Positions 55,074 to 62,134 of a stretch of DNA of 64,000 nucleotides are shown here, one piece after another (positions within the stretch are counted from its first letter, which is position 1; the number at the start of each line of letters is the position of its first letter). The translations under genes were made by a program, and so were the position numbers. Below the pieces are notes generated by a model that was given only the letters and a program-made list of their open reading frames with translations, was not told the origin of the DNA and made no database searches. Source of the stretch: Roseovarius sp. THAF27 (lineage in GTDB: Bacteria; Pseudomonadota; Alphaproteobacteria; Rhodobacterales; Rhodobacteraceae); NCBI RefSeq assembly GCF_009363655.1, contig NZ_CP045393.1:2914001-2978000 (forward strand), in the 5' to 3' direction.

Positions 55074-56174
55074 ATGACCAACAAACTGACCACGCGGCGC
55101 AATGCGCTGCGCACCATTGCCGGTGCAGGCGCCGCCACGCTGGCCGCACCGCATATCGCCGGGGCCCAGGCCAACGGCACCACCTGGAAAATCCAGACAA
55201 GCTGGCCCGGCGGCGCCGGTCTGCAAATCTTCAAGGACTGGTGCGGCACCATCGCCGAAAAGACCGGCGGCGAGCTGACGTTTCAGCCCTTTGGCGCGAA
55301 CGACGTCGTCGGCGACTTCCAGCTTTACGATGCGGTGAAAAACGGCGTTCTGGAGGCGGTGAACCCCTTCACCATCTACGCCCAGGGCATCATCCCGGCG
55401 GCCACCTTCCTGACGTCCATTCCGCTGGGGATGCGCAACCCGCATGAATTCGACGTCTTCTACTACGGCCTGGGCGGCATCGACATCGCGCGCGAACTTT
55501 ACGCGGCGCAAGGCCTGCACTTCGTCGGCCCCGTGCACCACGGCCCGAACATCATCCACTCCAAGGTGCCGATCCGCTCGATCGACGACTTCGCGGGCCG
55601 CAAGATGCGCCTGCCGGGTGGCATGGTGGCCGAGATATTCAACGAGATCGGCGCCGAAACCACCGTTCTGCCCGGCTCGGAAATCTTCCCGGCGCTGGAA
55701 AAAGGCACCATCGACGTGGCCGACTACGTGGGCCCCGCCGTGAACTACGCCCTCGGCTTCAGCCAGGTCACCGACTATATCGTCATGGGCCCTCCGGGCT
55801 TCATGTCGCTGTACCAGCCGGTCGACACCATGGACATCACCGTGGGCATGGACGCGTGGGAGGCCCTGTCGCCCGAGATGAAGCAATTCGTCGAGATGGA
55901 AACCCACGTCTATTCCGACATGCACCACGCCGCGATCCAGGCCGCCGACCAGGAAGCCTGGGAGAAGTTCGAGGCCGACGGCACCGAGGTCACCCGCCTG
56001 TCACAAGACGACGTGGCCCTGATGACAGAGGTCGCCGTGCCGATCTGGTTCGACTACGCCAACCGCGACCCGCAGGCCGCGCGTGTCTTCAAGATTCAGC
56101 TTGATTACATGCAGTCCGGCTCGCTGGGCTATGTCGACCCGGCCCTGACCGAGGGGCTCGAGCTCAAACTCTGA
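55074..56174 (+). CDS. TRAP transporter substrate-binding protein DctP family
   Basis: This is a 366-aa periplasmic binding protein. The N-terminus TRRNALRTIAGAGAATLAAP resembles a twin-arginine-type signal (two adjacent Arg before a moderately hydrophobic stretch), so export may be by Tat. The mature part has KIQTSWPGGAGLQIFKDWCG, FGANDVVGDFQLYDAVKNGV and RSIDDFAGRKMRLPGGMVAE, the last holding the conserved Arg that clamps the ligand carboxylate in DctP proteins. The pattern resembles TRAP proteins for 2-oxo acids. GGGAGGA precedes ATG 55074. A hairpin follows, then dctQ and dctM. Confidence 0.93.
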   Translation: MTNKLTTRRNALRTIAGAGAATLAAPHIAGAQANGTTWKIQTSWPGGAGLQIFKDWCGTIAEKTGGELTFQPFGANDVVGDFQLYDAVKNGVLEAVNPFTIYAQGIIPAATFLTSIPLGMRNPHEFDVFYYGLGGIDIARELYAAQGLHFVGPVHHGPNIIHSKVPIRSIDDFAGRKMRLPGGMVAEIFNEIGAETTVLPGSEIFPALEKGTIDVADYVGPAVNYALGFSQVTDYIVMGPPGFMSLYQPVDTMDITVGMDAWEALSPEMKQFVEMETHVYSDMHHAAIQAADQEAWEKFEADGTEVTRLSQDDVALMTEVAVPIWFDYANRDPQAARVFKIQLDYMQSGSLGYVDPALTEGLELKL

Positions 56175-56189
56175 TCCCTCGACCGATCC

Positions 56190-56220
56190 GCCGCCCGAGG
56201 GCCCCGCGCCCCCGGGCGGC
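56190..56220 (+). terminator. Hairpin with T-run after dctP
   Basis: GCCGCCCG and CGGGCGGC form an 8-bp stem and ATTTTCT follows directly. This is the most terminator-like of the hairpins that follow binding-protein genes here and may reduce read-through into the permease genes. Confidence 0.75.
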
Positions 56221-56253
56221 ATTTTCTGACGCTTTCAACGAGTGAGGACCGCA

Positions 56254-57564
56254 ATGCCGGGGCTCAGCTTCACGCTGCCGCATTGGCTGTACTGGGTGGG
56301 ACTGATCGTCTTTCCCATCATCGCGATGATCCTGTCGCGCCGACCACAGCCCGAAAAGAAACGCTATACCCTGCCGCTGGCCTACATGATCGCCGTCACC
56401 GGCGGCATCCTCGGCCTGCACCGCTTTTACCTCAAAAGCCTGTGGGGCCTGGTGTTCATTCCGATCTTCCTGTTCATCCTCTACGCCAACGCGCAGACGC
56501 AGGAGGCCCGCACGATCCTGTCGGGCTTTGACAACGATCTGCGCGTGGCCCAGCGGGTGATCGACCGCGAACAGGGCCGCGTCGAAGAGGCCCGCGCCGA
56601 CCTTCCCGACCTTCAGGCCGCCTATGACGAGGCAGAGGAAGGCAGCTTTACCCAGCGCGCCGCCGAGCGCCGCCTGAACCGCGCCCGCGACACGCTCGAC
56701 AGCGGGGCCGCGCGCCTCGAAGAGGCCCAGGCCACGCTCGAAGAGATCCGCCCGCAACAGGTCGAGGCGTTCCGCATCCGCGCCTGGTGGGACAATGCCG
56801 CGGGCTATGCGTTCTACGCCATCCTCGCCCTTCTGGCGATCGACCTCGTGCTGATGCCAAGGCTGGTGCGCCGCGCCAACGAAAAGATCCCGCCCGACGA
56901 GGTGTCCGAGACCGAAAAGGCCCTGGCCGCCCACGAGGCAGAGGAAAGCCCCAAGCGCGACAGCGACTATGCCGAGAACTGGATCGACCGCCTGTCGCTT
57001 TTCTGCGGGGAATTCGTGGCCTACTGGGCCGTGATCGCCGTTTTCGTCTATTACTACGAGGTGCTGGCCCGCTACGTCTTCGGCTCGCCCACCAACTGGG
57101 CGCACGAGGCGATGTACCTGATGTTCGGGATGCAATACCTGATCTCGGGCGCCTACGCGATGCTGACGGAAACCCACGTGCGCGTGGACATCTTCTATGC
57201 GCCGATGCGGAAAAAGAACAAGGCGTGGGTCGACCTGCTGACCTCGGTCTTCTTCTTCATCTTCGCGGGCACCCTGCTGGTCACCTCGTGGATCTTCGCC
57301 ATGGACGCCATCGCCGTGCCCTCGGGCAACGCGGTCGTCTCGGATTGGGCGCGCGGCCAGATCACCTTTGGCGAGATGGTCTCGGGCTTCGGCCTCGACC
57401 AGTGGACCAACCCCAACATCCGCTGGGGCGAGATCAGCTTCAACGAATGGGAAGTGCCGCTCTGGCCGATGAAGTGGGTCATGGTGATGGGCGGGCTGCT
57501 GCTTGTCCTGCAAGGCATCTCGAAACTGTCGAAAGACATCCGTGAAATCGCACGGGGGAACTGA
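56254..57564 (+). CDS. TRAP transporter small permease DctQ with N-terminal TM2-like domain and coiled coil
   Basis: This is a 436-aa protein, more than twice the usual DctQ length (about 160-190 aa). Residues 1-80 form a membrane domain with AYMIAVTGGILGLHRFYLKS, matching the TM2-domain G-x-x-G-x-H-R-F-Y pattern. Residues about 85-175 are a charged helical coiled coil (EARTILSGFDNDLRVAQRVI onward), followed by a membrane helix near 185-203 and an acidic linker. The DctQ core starts near 245 (RLSLFCGEFVAYWAVIAVFV, then SPTNWAHEAMYLMFGMQYLI and TETHVRVDIFYAPM). ATG 56254 has GAGGA at good spacing. It lies between dctP and dctM. Confidence 0.88.
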   Translation: MPGLSFTLPHWLYWVGLIVFPIIAMILSRRPQPEKKRYTLPLAYMIAVTGGILGLHRFYLKSLWGLVFIPIFLFILYANAQTQEARTILSGFDNDLRVAQRVIDREQGRVEEARADLPDLQAAYDEAEEGSFTQRAAERRLNRARDTLDSGAARLEEAQATLEEIRPQQVEAFRIRAWWDNAAGYAFYAILALLAIDLVLMPRLVRRANEKIPPDEVSETEKALAAHEAEESPKRDSDYAENWIDRLSLFCGEFVAYWAVIAVFVYYYEVLARYVFGSPTNWAHEAMYLMFGMQYLISGAYAMLTETHVRVDIFYAPMRKKNKAWVDLLTSVFFFIFAGTLLVTSWIFAMDAIAVPSGNAVVSDWARGQITFGEMVSGFGLDQWTNPNIRWGEISFNEWEVPLWPMKWVMVMGGLLLVLQGISKLSKDIREIARGN

Positions 57565-57569
57565 GTCTC

Positions 57570-58925
57570 ATGGGTATTGAAATCGACATCGCGTGGCTCA
57601 CGCTCATCATGTTCGGCAGCCTTCTGGCGCTCTTGATGGCGGGCCTGCCACTGGCCTTCGTCACCGGCGGTCTCGCCTGCGTGTTCCTCTTCATCCTCGG
57701 CGATGAACGCGCGCTCAACATCGTGCCCAGCCGCATCTTCCCGCTGATGACCAACTATCAGCTTTCGGCGATCCCGCTCTTCATCTTCATGGCGGCGATG
57801 CTGGAAAGGGCAGGCATCATCAACGACATGTTCGACGTGATCTACAAGGTCATGGGCGGGCTCAAGGGCGGGCTGGCCGCGGCGACCATCATCGCCTCGA
57901 CGATCCTCGCCGCCATGGTCGGCGTGATCGGCGCGGCGGTGGTCACCATGGGCATCATCGCCCTGCCGGCGATGCTGAAACGCCACTACGACCCCAAGAT
58001 CGCCATGGGCTCGATCATGGCCGGCGGCACGCTCGGCATCCTGATCCCGCCGTCGATCCTTGCCATCATCTACGCCGTGGTGGCGGAACAATCGGTTGGC
58101 GAGCTCTTCATCGGCGCGGTCATTCCCGGCCTGATGCTGTCGGGCATGTACATCGCCTACGTGGTCATGCGCAGCTACATCAATCCGGCCCTCGGCCCCG
58201 CTATCCCGGTCGAGGAACGCGTGTCGAACCGCGAAAAGATGCAGCTCATCGGAAAAATGGCCGCGCCCATCACGCTGGTCGCGGTGGTCCTCGGCATCAT
58301 CTTCTCGGGCGTCGCCACCCCGGTCGAGGCCGCGGGCATCGGCACCTTCGGCGCCTTCATCGTGGCCGCCATCCACCGCAAGCTCGACTGGCCCACCATC
58401 CGCGAGGCCTGCACCACCACGCTCAAGGCCTCGGCCATGGTCATCTGGATCATGTTCGGCGCGACGATCTTCGTCGGCCTTTACGTGCTGGAAGGCGGGC
58501 AGCAATTCGTGCAGGACGCGCTGGCCGCGACCGGCCTCGGCCCCTGGGGCATCCTGATCCTGATGCAGATCCTGCTGGTGATCCTGGGCATGTTCCTCGA
58601 CTGGGTGGGCATCCTGCTCTTGTGCGTGCCAATCTTCGTGCCGATCATCAAGGCGCTGGGCGCGGCCGCCTTCGGCCTTTCCAGCCCCGAGGACCTGGTG
58701 CTGTGGTTCGGCGTGCTCTACCTGGTGAACATGCAGATGAGCTTCCTGTCGCCGCCCTTCGGCTACGCGCTCTTTTACCTGCGCGGGGTGGCGCCGCCGG
58801 AGATCCCGATGTCGGACATCTTCAAATCGGCCCTGCCCTTCCTGTTCTTGCAGATCGTCGGACTGGTGCTTTGCATGGTCTTCCCACAGATCATCACCTG
58901 GCTGCCCAGGCTGATCTACGGCTGA
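57570..58925 (+). CDS. TRAP transporter large permease DctM family
   Basis: This is a 451-aa inner-membrane protein with about 12 helices that couples substrate uptake to a Na+ or H+ gradient. DctM features are LTLIMFGSLLALLMAGLPLA at the start, AAMVGVIGAAVVTMGIIALP, and GGTLGILIPPSILAIIYAVV around residue 150, then LFSGVATPVEAAGIG-type and FLDWVGILLLCVPIFVPIIK segments. It begins 5 bases after dctQ and ends the TRAP operon, followed by a hairpin. Confidence 0.95.
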   Translation: MGIEIDIAWLTLIMFGSLLALLMAGLPLAFVTGGLACVFLFILGDERALNIVPSRIFPLMTNYQLSAIPLFIFMAAMLERAGIINDMFDVIYKVMGGLKGGLAAATIIASTILAAMVGVIGAAVVTMGIIALPAMLKRHYDPKIAMGSIMAGGTLGILIPPSILAIIYAVVAEQSVGELFIGAVIPGLMLSGMYIAYVVMRSYINPALGPAIPVEERVSNREKMQLIGKMAAPITLVAVVLGIIFSGVATPVEAAGIGTFGAFIVAAIHRKLDWPTIREACTTTLKASAMVIWIMFGATIFVGLYVLEGGQQFVQDALAATGLGPWGILILMQILLVILGMFLDWVGILLLCVPIFVPIIKALGAAAFGLSSPEDLVLWFGVLYLVNMQMSFLSPPFGYALFYLRGVAPPEIPMSDIFKSALPFLFLQIVGLVLCMVFPQIITWLPRLIYG

Positions 58926-58933
58926 TCGCCAAA

Positions 58934-58958
58934 CGGTCCCCGCCCCGCGCGGGGGCCG
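58934..58958 (+). terminator. Terminator hairpin after dctM
   Basis: CGGTCCCCGC and GCGGGGGCCG form a 10-bp stem (one G-T pair) with a 5-base loop, 8 bases after the dctM stop. No T-run is seen. Confidence 0.6.
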
Positions 58959-58980
58959 ACCTCCAACCTGCCCCCCACGG

Positions 58981-59043
58981 CTAGCCCAGCACCTCCGCCA
59001 CCAGCGGGTTCGGGAACCGTTGCTCCAGCGTCACCGAGCGGCA
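58981..59043 (-). pseudogene. Possible C-terminal remnant of an unidentified protein
   Basis: In the same frame as the neighbouring LuxR fragment, beyond its stop, the minus strand reads CRSVTLEQRFPNPLVAEVLG and a TAG stop. The sequence looks protein-like but is too short to identify. It may be a leftover of a gene lost by deletion. Confidence 0.25.
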
Positions 59044-59055
59044 ATTTGCACACAG

Positions 59056-59330
59056 TCACACGTCGCTGGCCCTCGACGTTTCCACCAGCCCGGCCCCAAG
59101 CGCGAACCAGACCATCTGCGCGTCTGTCTCAAGGCCCAGCACGCCCTTGATCTGGTAGTGATTGTTTCGCACCGTCTCGACGCTGATCGACAACGCGTCG
59201 GCAATCTCTTCAGCCGGCCAGCCGCTTGCCAGCAGGCGCAGGATTTCCGTCTGGCGCGTGCTCAGCTCGTCCAGGCCCGTGCCGGTGCCGGCAATCCGGT
59301 CCTGCGCGATTGCCTCGATCACATCCGGTG
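59056..59330 (-). pseudogene. C-terminal fragment of a LuxR/NarL-type response regulator
   Basis: Only the DNA-binding domain remains: LDELSTRQTEILRLLASGWP, AEEIADALSISVETVRNNHY and QIKGVLGLETDAQM. The receiver domain that should precede it is missing. The upstream boundary, near 59330, is fused out of frame to the N-terminal part of a histidine kinase. A GTG at 59322 could start an 88-aa HTH-only protein, so residual function cannot be excluded, but the truncated neighbours argue for decay. Confidence 0.75.
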
Positions 59331-59596
59331 ATCATCCGCTGGTCGAACCGGATGCAGGTGCCCGGCGCCATCACGCCCAGAAGCTTGATCGACGTCATCT
59401 CGGCATAAAGCGGGTCGCCCACGCGCGGCTCCATGTGATAGTTCCGCTCCAGCACATAACTGGCCCGCGTCAGCGTCGTCTGGGTGTCGCTCCGCGCGGT
59501 CCGGTACGCATCCGCCGCCGCCAGGCCAAGCGTGATCGCGGCCGCCAGCGCCGTCACCAGCCAAAGCGTGAAGACCAGTCGAAATCGCAGGCTCAT
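59331..59596 (-). pseudogene. N-terminal fragment of a sensor histidine kinase
   Basis: The fragment starts with ATG 59596 and a good AGGGAGGAAG site. It encodes a first membrane helix (MSLRFRLVFTLWLVTALAAA, then ITLGLAAADAYRTARSD) and part of the periplasmic sensor (EMTSIKLLGVMAPGTCIRFD). After about 88 residues it runs into the LuxR fragment in a different frame. The dimerisation and ATPase domains, and the receiver domain of the partner regulator, are gone. This is what a single internal deletion through a kinase-regulator gene pair would leave. Confidence 0.75.
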
Positions 59597-59646
59597 GTCG
59601 CTTCCTCCCTGAACGGGCTGCCTCCAAGGATCGGGCAAACCGGCCG

Positions 59647-59868
59647 TCATGTCTCGGGCAATTTGCCCGACATGCGCCGAAAATGGACGATAACCTCCTG
59701 GCCCAGGCGCCGCGAAAGCCCCTCGCCGATCGTGCGCGACGCCAGGTCGACCACGCCGCCCGGGGCAAAGGCCACGAGAATGGTGATGGCGCGGTTCGGA
59801 TAATCCTCCTGCGCCGCCGCGCCGGTCGCAATCATCGCCGCAAGCGCGGCTCCCAGCAGTTTCTTCAT
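59647..59868 (-). pseudogene. N-terminal fragment of a TctC/Bug-family binding protein
   Basis: The fragment has a signal peptide (MKKLLGAALAAMIATGAAAQ) and the family start YPNRAITILVAFAPGGVVDL, continuing to RRLGQEVIV, where intact proteins read on with NRPGAGG. Here the sequence changes to HFRRMSGKLPET and stops after 73 residues. More than two thirds of the gene is missing. It lies directly upstream of the histidine-kinase fragment, so a former tctC-kinase-regulator unit has been eroded by at least two deletions. GGGAGGAG still precedes its start. Confidence 0.85.
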
Positions 59869-59913
59869 GGTGTTTCACTCCTCCCATTGTGCGGCCCCTT
59901 CGAGCCGCCTGAC

Positions 59914-59936
59914 CGATCGGCCCGAACGACCGATCG
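59914..59936 (-). terminator. Hairpin downstream of the gntR gene
   Basis: CGATCGG and CCGATCG form a perfect 7-bp stem with a 9-base loop, 45 bases after the gntR stop and before the tctC fragment. It is likely the 3' end of the gntR message, without a T-run. Confidence 0.45.
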
Positions 59937-59980
59937 TATTCAGCGTCCCGCCCGGCATCGCTACAGGCCCGGCAGGAAAC

Positions 59981-60679
59981 TCAGAAATCTCCGAACAACC
60001 GGACGGATACCGCCTTGAGATGCGCGCGCATGAGCGCCTGGGCGGCGTCGGGGTCGTGATTGGCGATGGCCTCCGCGATGCGTCTGTGCTCGTCGAAGCT
60101 GCCATGATCGCGCGACGGCTTCGGCGTCTGCCGCTGCACCGCGCCCCACGTGACCGAGCGGCGTATCGAATTGAGCCTGTCGAAGATGGCGACCAGCGGG
60201 ATGTTGTCGGTGGCCTCCGAAATCGCACGGTGAAAATCATCGTCGGCGGCCTCGTAGGCGTCCCAGTCGCCCGCCGCGTGGGTCGCGCGCTCCGCTGCGG
60301 CGATCCGGTCCAGGGCCTCGGCCGAGGCATTCATCGCCGCCTCCCGCGCGATGGACGGCTCGATTGCCAGCCGTGCGGCCATCATCTTGACCGGCGTGGT
60401 GCGCCGCGACAGGGCCAGCGTGGTGTCCGCCTGCTCTTCCGCGCCGTCGGGGTCGGACATGAACGTGCCCTTGCCGACGTGCCGCCAGATCTTTCCCTCG
60501 TCTTCCAGGTCCTGAAGCGCATTGCGCAGCGCCGCGCGGTTCAGGCCCAGCTCGTGCAGCAGCGCCCGCTCGGACGGAAGACGGTCGCCCGGACCGAAAT
60601 TGCGCTCCTCGATGAAGGCGCGCAGCCGGGTTGCCGCCGCCTCGTTGTCAGCCGTCCGGATTTGAGTAGTCTCGTCCAC
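59981..60679 (-). CDS. GntR-family (FCD/FadR-type) transcriptional regulator
   Basis: This is a regulator of about 232 aa. The N-terminal winged helix has RAFIEERNFGPGDRLPSERA and LLHELGLNRAALRNALQDLE followed by EGKIWRHVGKGTF. The C-terminal all-helical FCD ligand domain (about residues 95-225) holds the usual Asp/His metal-site pattern (AADDDFHRAISEATDN, FDEHRRIAEAIANHDPDAA, LMRAHLKAV). I used GTG 60679; an in-frame TTG at 60694 is the alternative, and neither has a strong ribosome site. It is divergent from the FAH-family gene with two matching palindromes between them, so it probably represses both in response to an organic acid. Confidence 0.87.
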   Translation of the reverse strand: MDETTQIRTADNEAAATRLRAFIEERNFGPGDRLPSERALLHELGLNRAALRNALQDLEDEGKIWRHVGKGTFMSDPDGAEEQADTTLALSRRTTPVKMMAARLAIEPSIAREAAMNASAEALDRIAAAERATHAAGDWDAYEAADDDFHRAISEATDNIPLVAIFDRLNSIRRSVTWGAVQRQTPKPSRDHGSFDEHRRIAEAIANHDPDAAQALMRAHLKAVSVRLFGDF

Positions 60680-60698
60680 GCCTATCCCGATCAATTTC

Positions 60699-60713
60699 TG
60701 ATCTATCAGATCA
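60699..60713. promoter_or_regulatory. Candidate GntR operator, proximal copy
   Basis: TGATCT-ATC-AGATCA is a perfect 6-bp inverted repeat with a 3-base centre, just upstream of the gntR start. The same half-sites recur at 60784-60804. Typical of an autoregulatory site for a FadR-type regulator. Confidence 0.6.
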
Positions 60714-60783
60714 ATCCCTCAATTGGTCGCAATGGTTGCCACCGTGGATTCCTAAAATCAACTGGTTTATAAAATTATTGCCC

Positions 60784-60804
60784 AGATCATTTTAAAATTG
60801 ATCT
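60784..60804. promoter_or_regulatory. Candidate GntR operator, distal copy near the FAH-family gene
   Basis: AGATCA-N9-TGATCT uses the same half-sites as the palindrome at 60699-60713 in outward arrangement, 52 bases before the FAH-family start. The 60715-60850 region is strongly AT-rich, so promoters probably lie here. Confidence 0.55.
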
Positions 60805-60855
60805 TTTCAGAAGTTATTTCTATGGCTCTATGTCAAATTAATCTGAAAGGTTGTC

Positions 60856-61539
60856 ATGGCTGACTTTGCTATCTCCCCGCCCGAAGTTATCAGTGTTCCC
60901 ACCGCCTCCGGCGCGCGATTCCCCGTGCGCCGCGTCTATTGCATCGGTCGCAATTATGCCGCCCACGCCATCGAGATGGGCCATGACCCGGACCGCGAAC
61001 CGCCGTTCTTCTTCCAGAAGAACCCCGACAATCTCGATGCGTCGGGCGAGTTTCCCTACCCGGCCCACAGCTCCGACGTTCACTACGAGGTCGAGCTTGC
61101 CGTTGCGCTGAAATCCGGCGGCGCGAACATTCCGCTTGGCGATGCGATGTCGCATGTGTGGGGCTACGCGATCAGCCTCGACATGACGCGCCGCGACCTG
61201 CAGGGCGAAATGAAGAAAATGGGCCGCCCCTGGGAGATCGGCAAGGCGTTCGAGCGTTCCGCGCCGATTTCTCCGCTGGTGCCGATCGAGGAAAGCGGCC
61301 CGCTCGACGAAGGCCGGATCGAATTGCACGTCAACGGCGAGCCCAGGCAGGACGGCGACCTGAACCAGATGATCTGGAAGGTCCCGGAAATGATCAGCTA
61401 CCTGTCGGAATATTTCGAACTCGCCGCCGGCGACGTCATCCTTTCGGGAACGCCAGCAGGCGTCGGGGCAATCCAGAAAGGCGACACCATGCTTGCCAAG
61501 GTCGAGGGCCTGCAGGACTTCGAGGTCAAAGTGGTCTGA
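60856..61539 (+). CDS. Fumarylacetoacetate hydrolase-family protein
   Basis: This is a 227-aa FAH-fold enzyme. The metal-binding Glu/Glu pair is in SSDVHYEVELAVALKSGG, the Asp in GYAISLDMTRRDLQGEMKKM, and the substrate region in VWGYAISLD and KAFERSAPISPLVPIEE. The C-terminus has GDVILSGTPAGVGAIQKGD. Members hydrolyse C-C bonds of acylpyruvates, decarboxylate oxaloacetate or hydrate 2-oxo-pentenoates; this short FAHD1-like form is often an acylpyruvase. GntR control and the nearby TRAP transporter (2-oxo-acid-type binding protein) suggest breakdown of an imported oxo acid. Confidence 0.92.
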   Translation: MADFAISPPEVISVPTASGARFPVRRVYCIGRNYAAHAIEMGHDPDREPPFFFQKNPDNLDASGEFPYPAHSSDVHYEVELAVALKSGGANIPLGDAMSHVWGYAISLDMTRRDLQGEMKKMGRPWEIGKAFERSAPISPLVPIEESGPLDEGRIELHVNGEPRQDGDLNQMIWKVPEMISYLSEYFELAAGDVILSGTPAGVGAIQKGDTMLAKVEGLQDFEVKVV

Positions 61540-61549
61540 CCTGACCCGA

Positions 61550-61569
61550 GCGGGCTCAATCGAGCCCGC
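61550..61569 (+). terminator. Terminator hairpin after the FAH-family gene
   Basis: GCGGGCTC-AATC-GAGCCCGC is a perfect 8-bp stem with a 4-base loop, 10 bases after the stop codon. CCTTTCT follows 8 bases later. Confidence 0.7.
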
Positions 61570-61644
61570 GCTGCGGCCTTTCTGCACGCGTGCAGCGATG
61601 CACGCGCCGGGTCCCGTTCCCGAAACGCCACCCCGGTCGAAAAC

Positions 61645-61668
61645 CCGGCGCCGAAGGATCGGCGCCGG
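61645..61668. repeat. Perfect 10-bp inverted repeat in the gap after the FAH-family gene
   Basis: CCGGCGCCGA and TCGGCGCCGG flank an AGGA loop. It lies between the two convergent gene ends (FAH-family gene and the decarboxylase-family remnant) and may be a bidirectional terminator. The 61540-61742 stretch holds no gene. Confidence 0.5.
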
Positions 61669-61706
61669 CCCGGTGCACCAAAGACGCGCCTGGGACCGCG
61701 GCGTAA

Positions 61707-61735
61707 AGCCCGCACCACCTCACACGGCGCGGGCT
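61707..61735 (-). terminator. Terminator hairpin for the minus-strand decarboxylase-family remnant
   Basis: AGCCCGC and GCGGGCT form a 7-bp stem; on the minus strand the 3' arm is followed by TTTA. It sits 8 bases after the stop of the remnant at 61743, consistent with the original gene's terminator. Confidence 0.5.
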
Positions 61736-61742
61736 CGCGCGC

Positions 61743-61877
61743 CTATCGTCCCATCGTGTAGAATTCCGTATTCGGTCGCATCGACGTAAAATTCGCCATC
61801 CGGTTCGACAGGCCGAAGAACGCCGTCACGCCCGCGATGTCCCAGATATCCTCGTCGGTCTCGGTCTCGCACGCCAT
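61743..61877 (-). pseudogene. 3' remnant of a carboxymuconolactone decarboxylase/peroxidase-related family gene
   Basis: The minus-strand C-terminus reads TDEDIWDIAGVTAFFGLSNR, then MANFTSMRPNTEFYTMGR and a stop. This is the usual end of AhpD-like peroxidase-related proteins (about 180-190 aa). Upstream of about 61877 the frame stays open for another 60 codons, but the sequence (WFFLCLWCRPRHHF) is not family-like. About three quarters of the gene is missing. The break coincides with the start of the AT-richer segment carrying the recombinase, so loss at the island edge is likely. Confidence 0.7.
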
Positions 61878-62134
61878 GAGTGCAAGCTGAACTCGGATGG
61901 CGCGCGCGGACCACGCCGGACAAGAAATGGCAGAAACGATTGATTCAAGCGGCCACCAGGGCTTCTCTGGGCTATCTCTGATGTTGAAGTGGTGCCGGGG
62001 GCGGCACCACAAGCACAGAAAGAACCACCCAAACAAACCAACATTTACGCATACTATCAATTATTTAAGTTAATTTTGGCGAAATTCAATTGACCTCGGG
62101 ATTCCATAAATGTGATACAGTTTAGGTGACATAC

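Noticed and set aside
59647..59868. The 73-aa TctC-like frame as a functional small secreted protein
   Set aside because: It stops right where the ligand-binding core should start and lies in a row of other truncated genes.
61743..62060. Full 105-codon minus-strand frame as an intact gene
   Set aside because: Only the C-terminal 40 or so residues resemble a family; the rest is unlike any part of it, so it is treated as a remnant.
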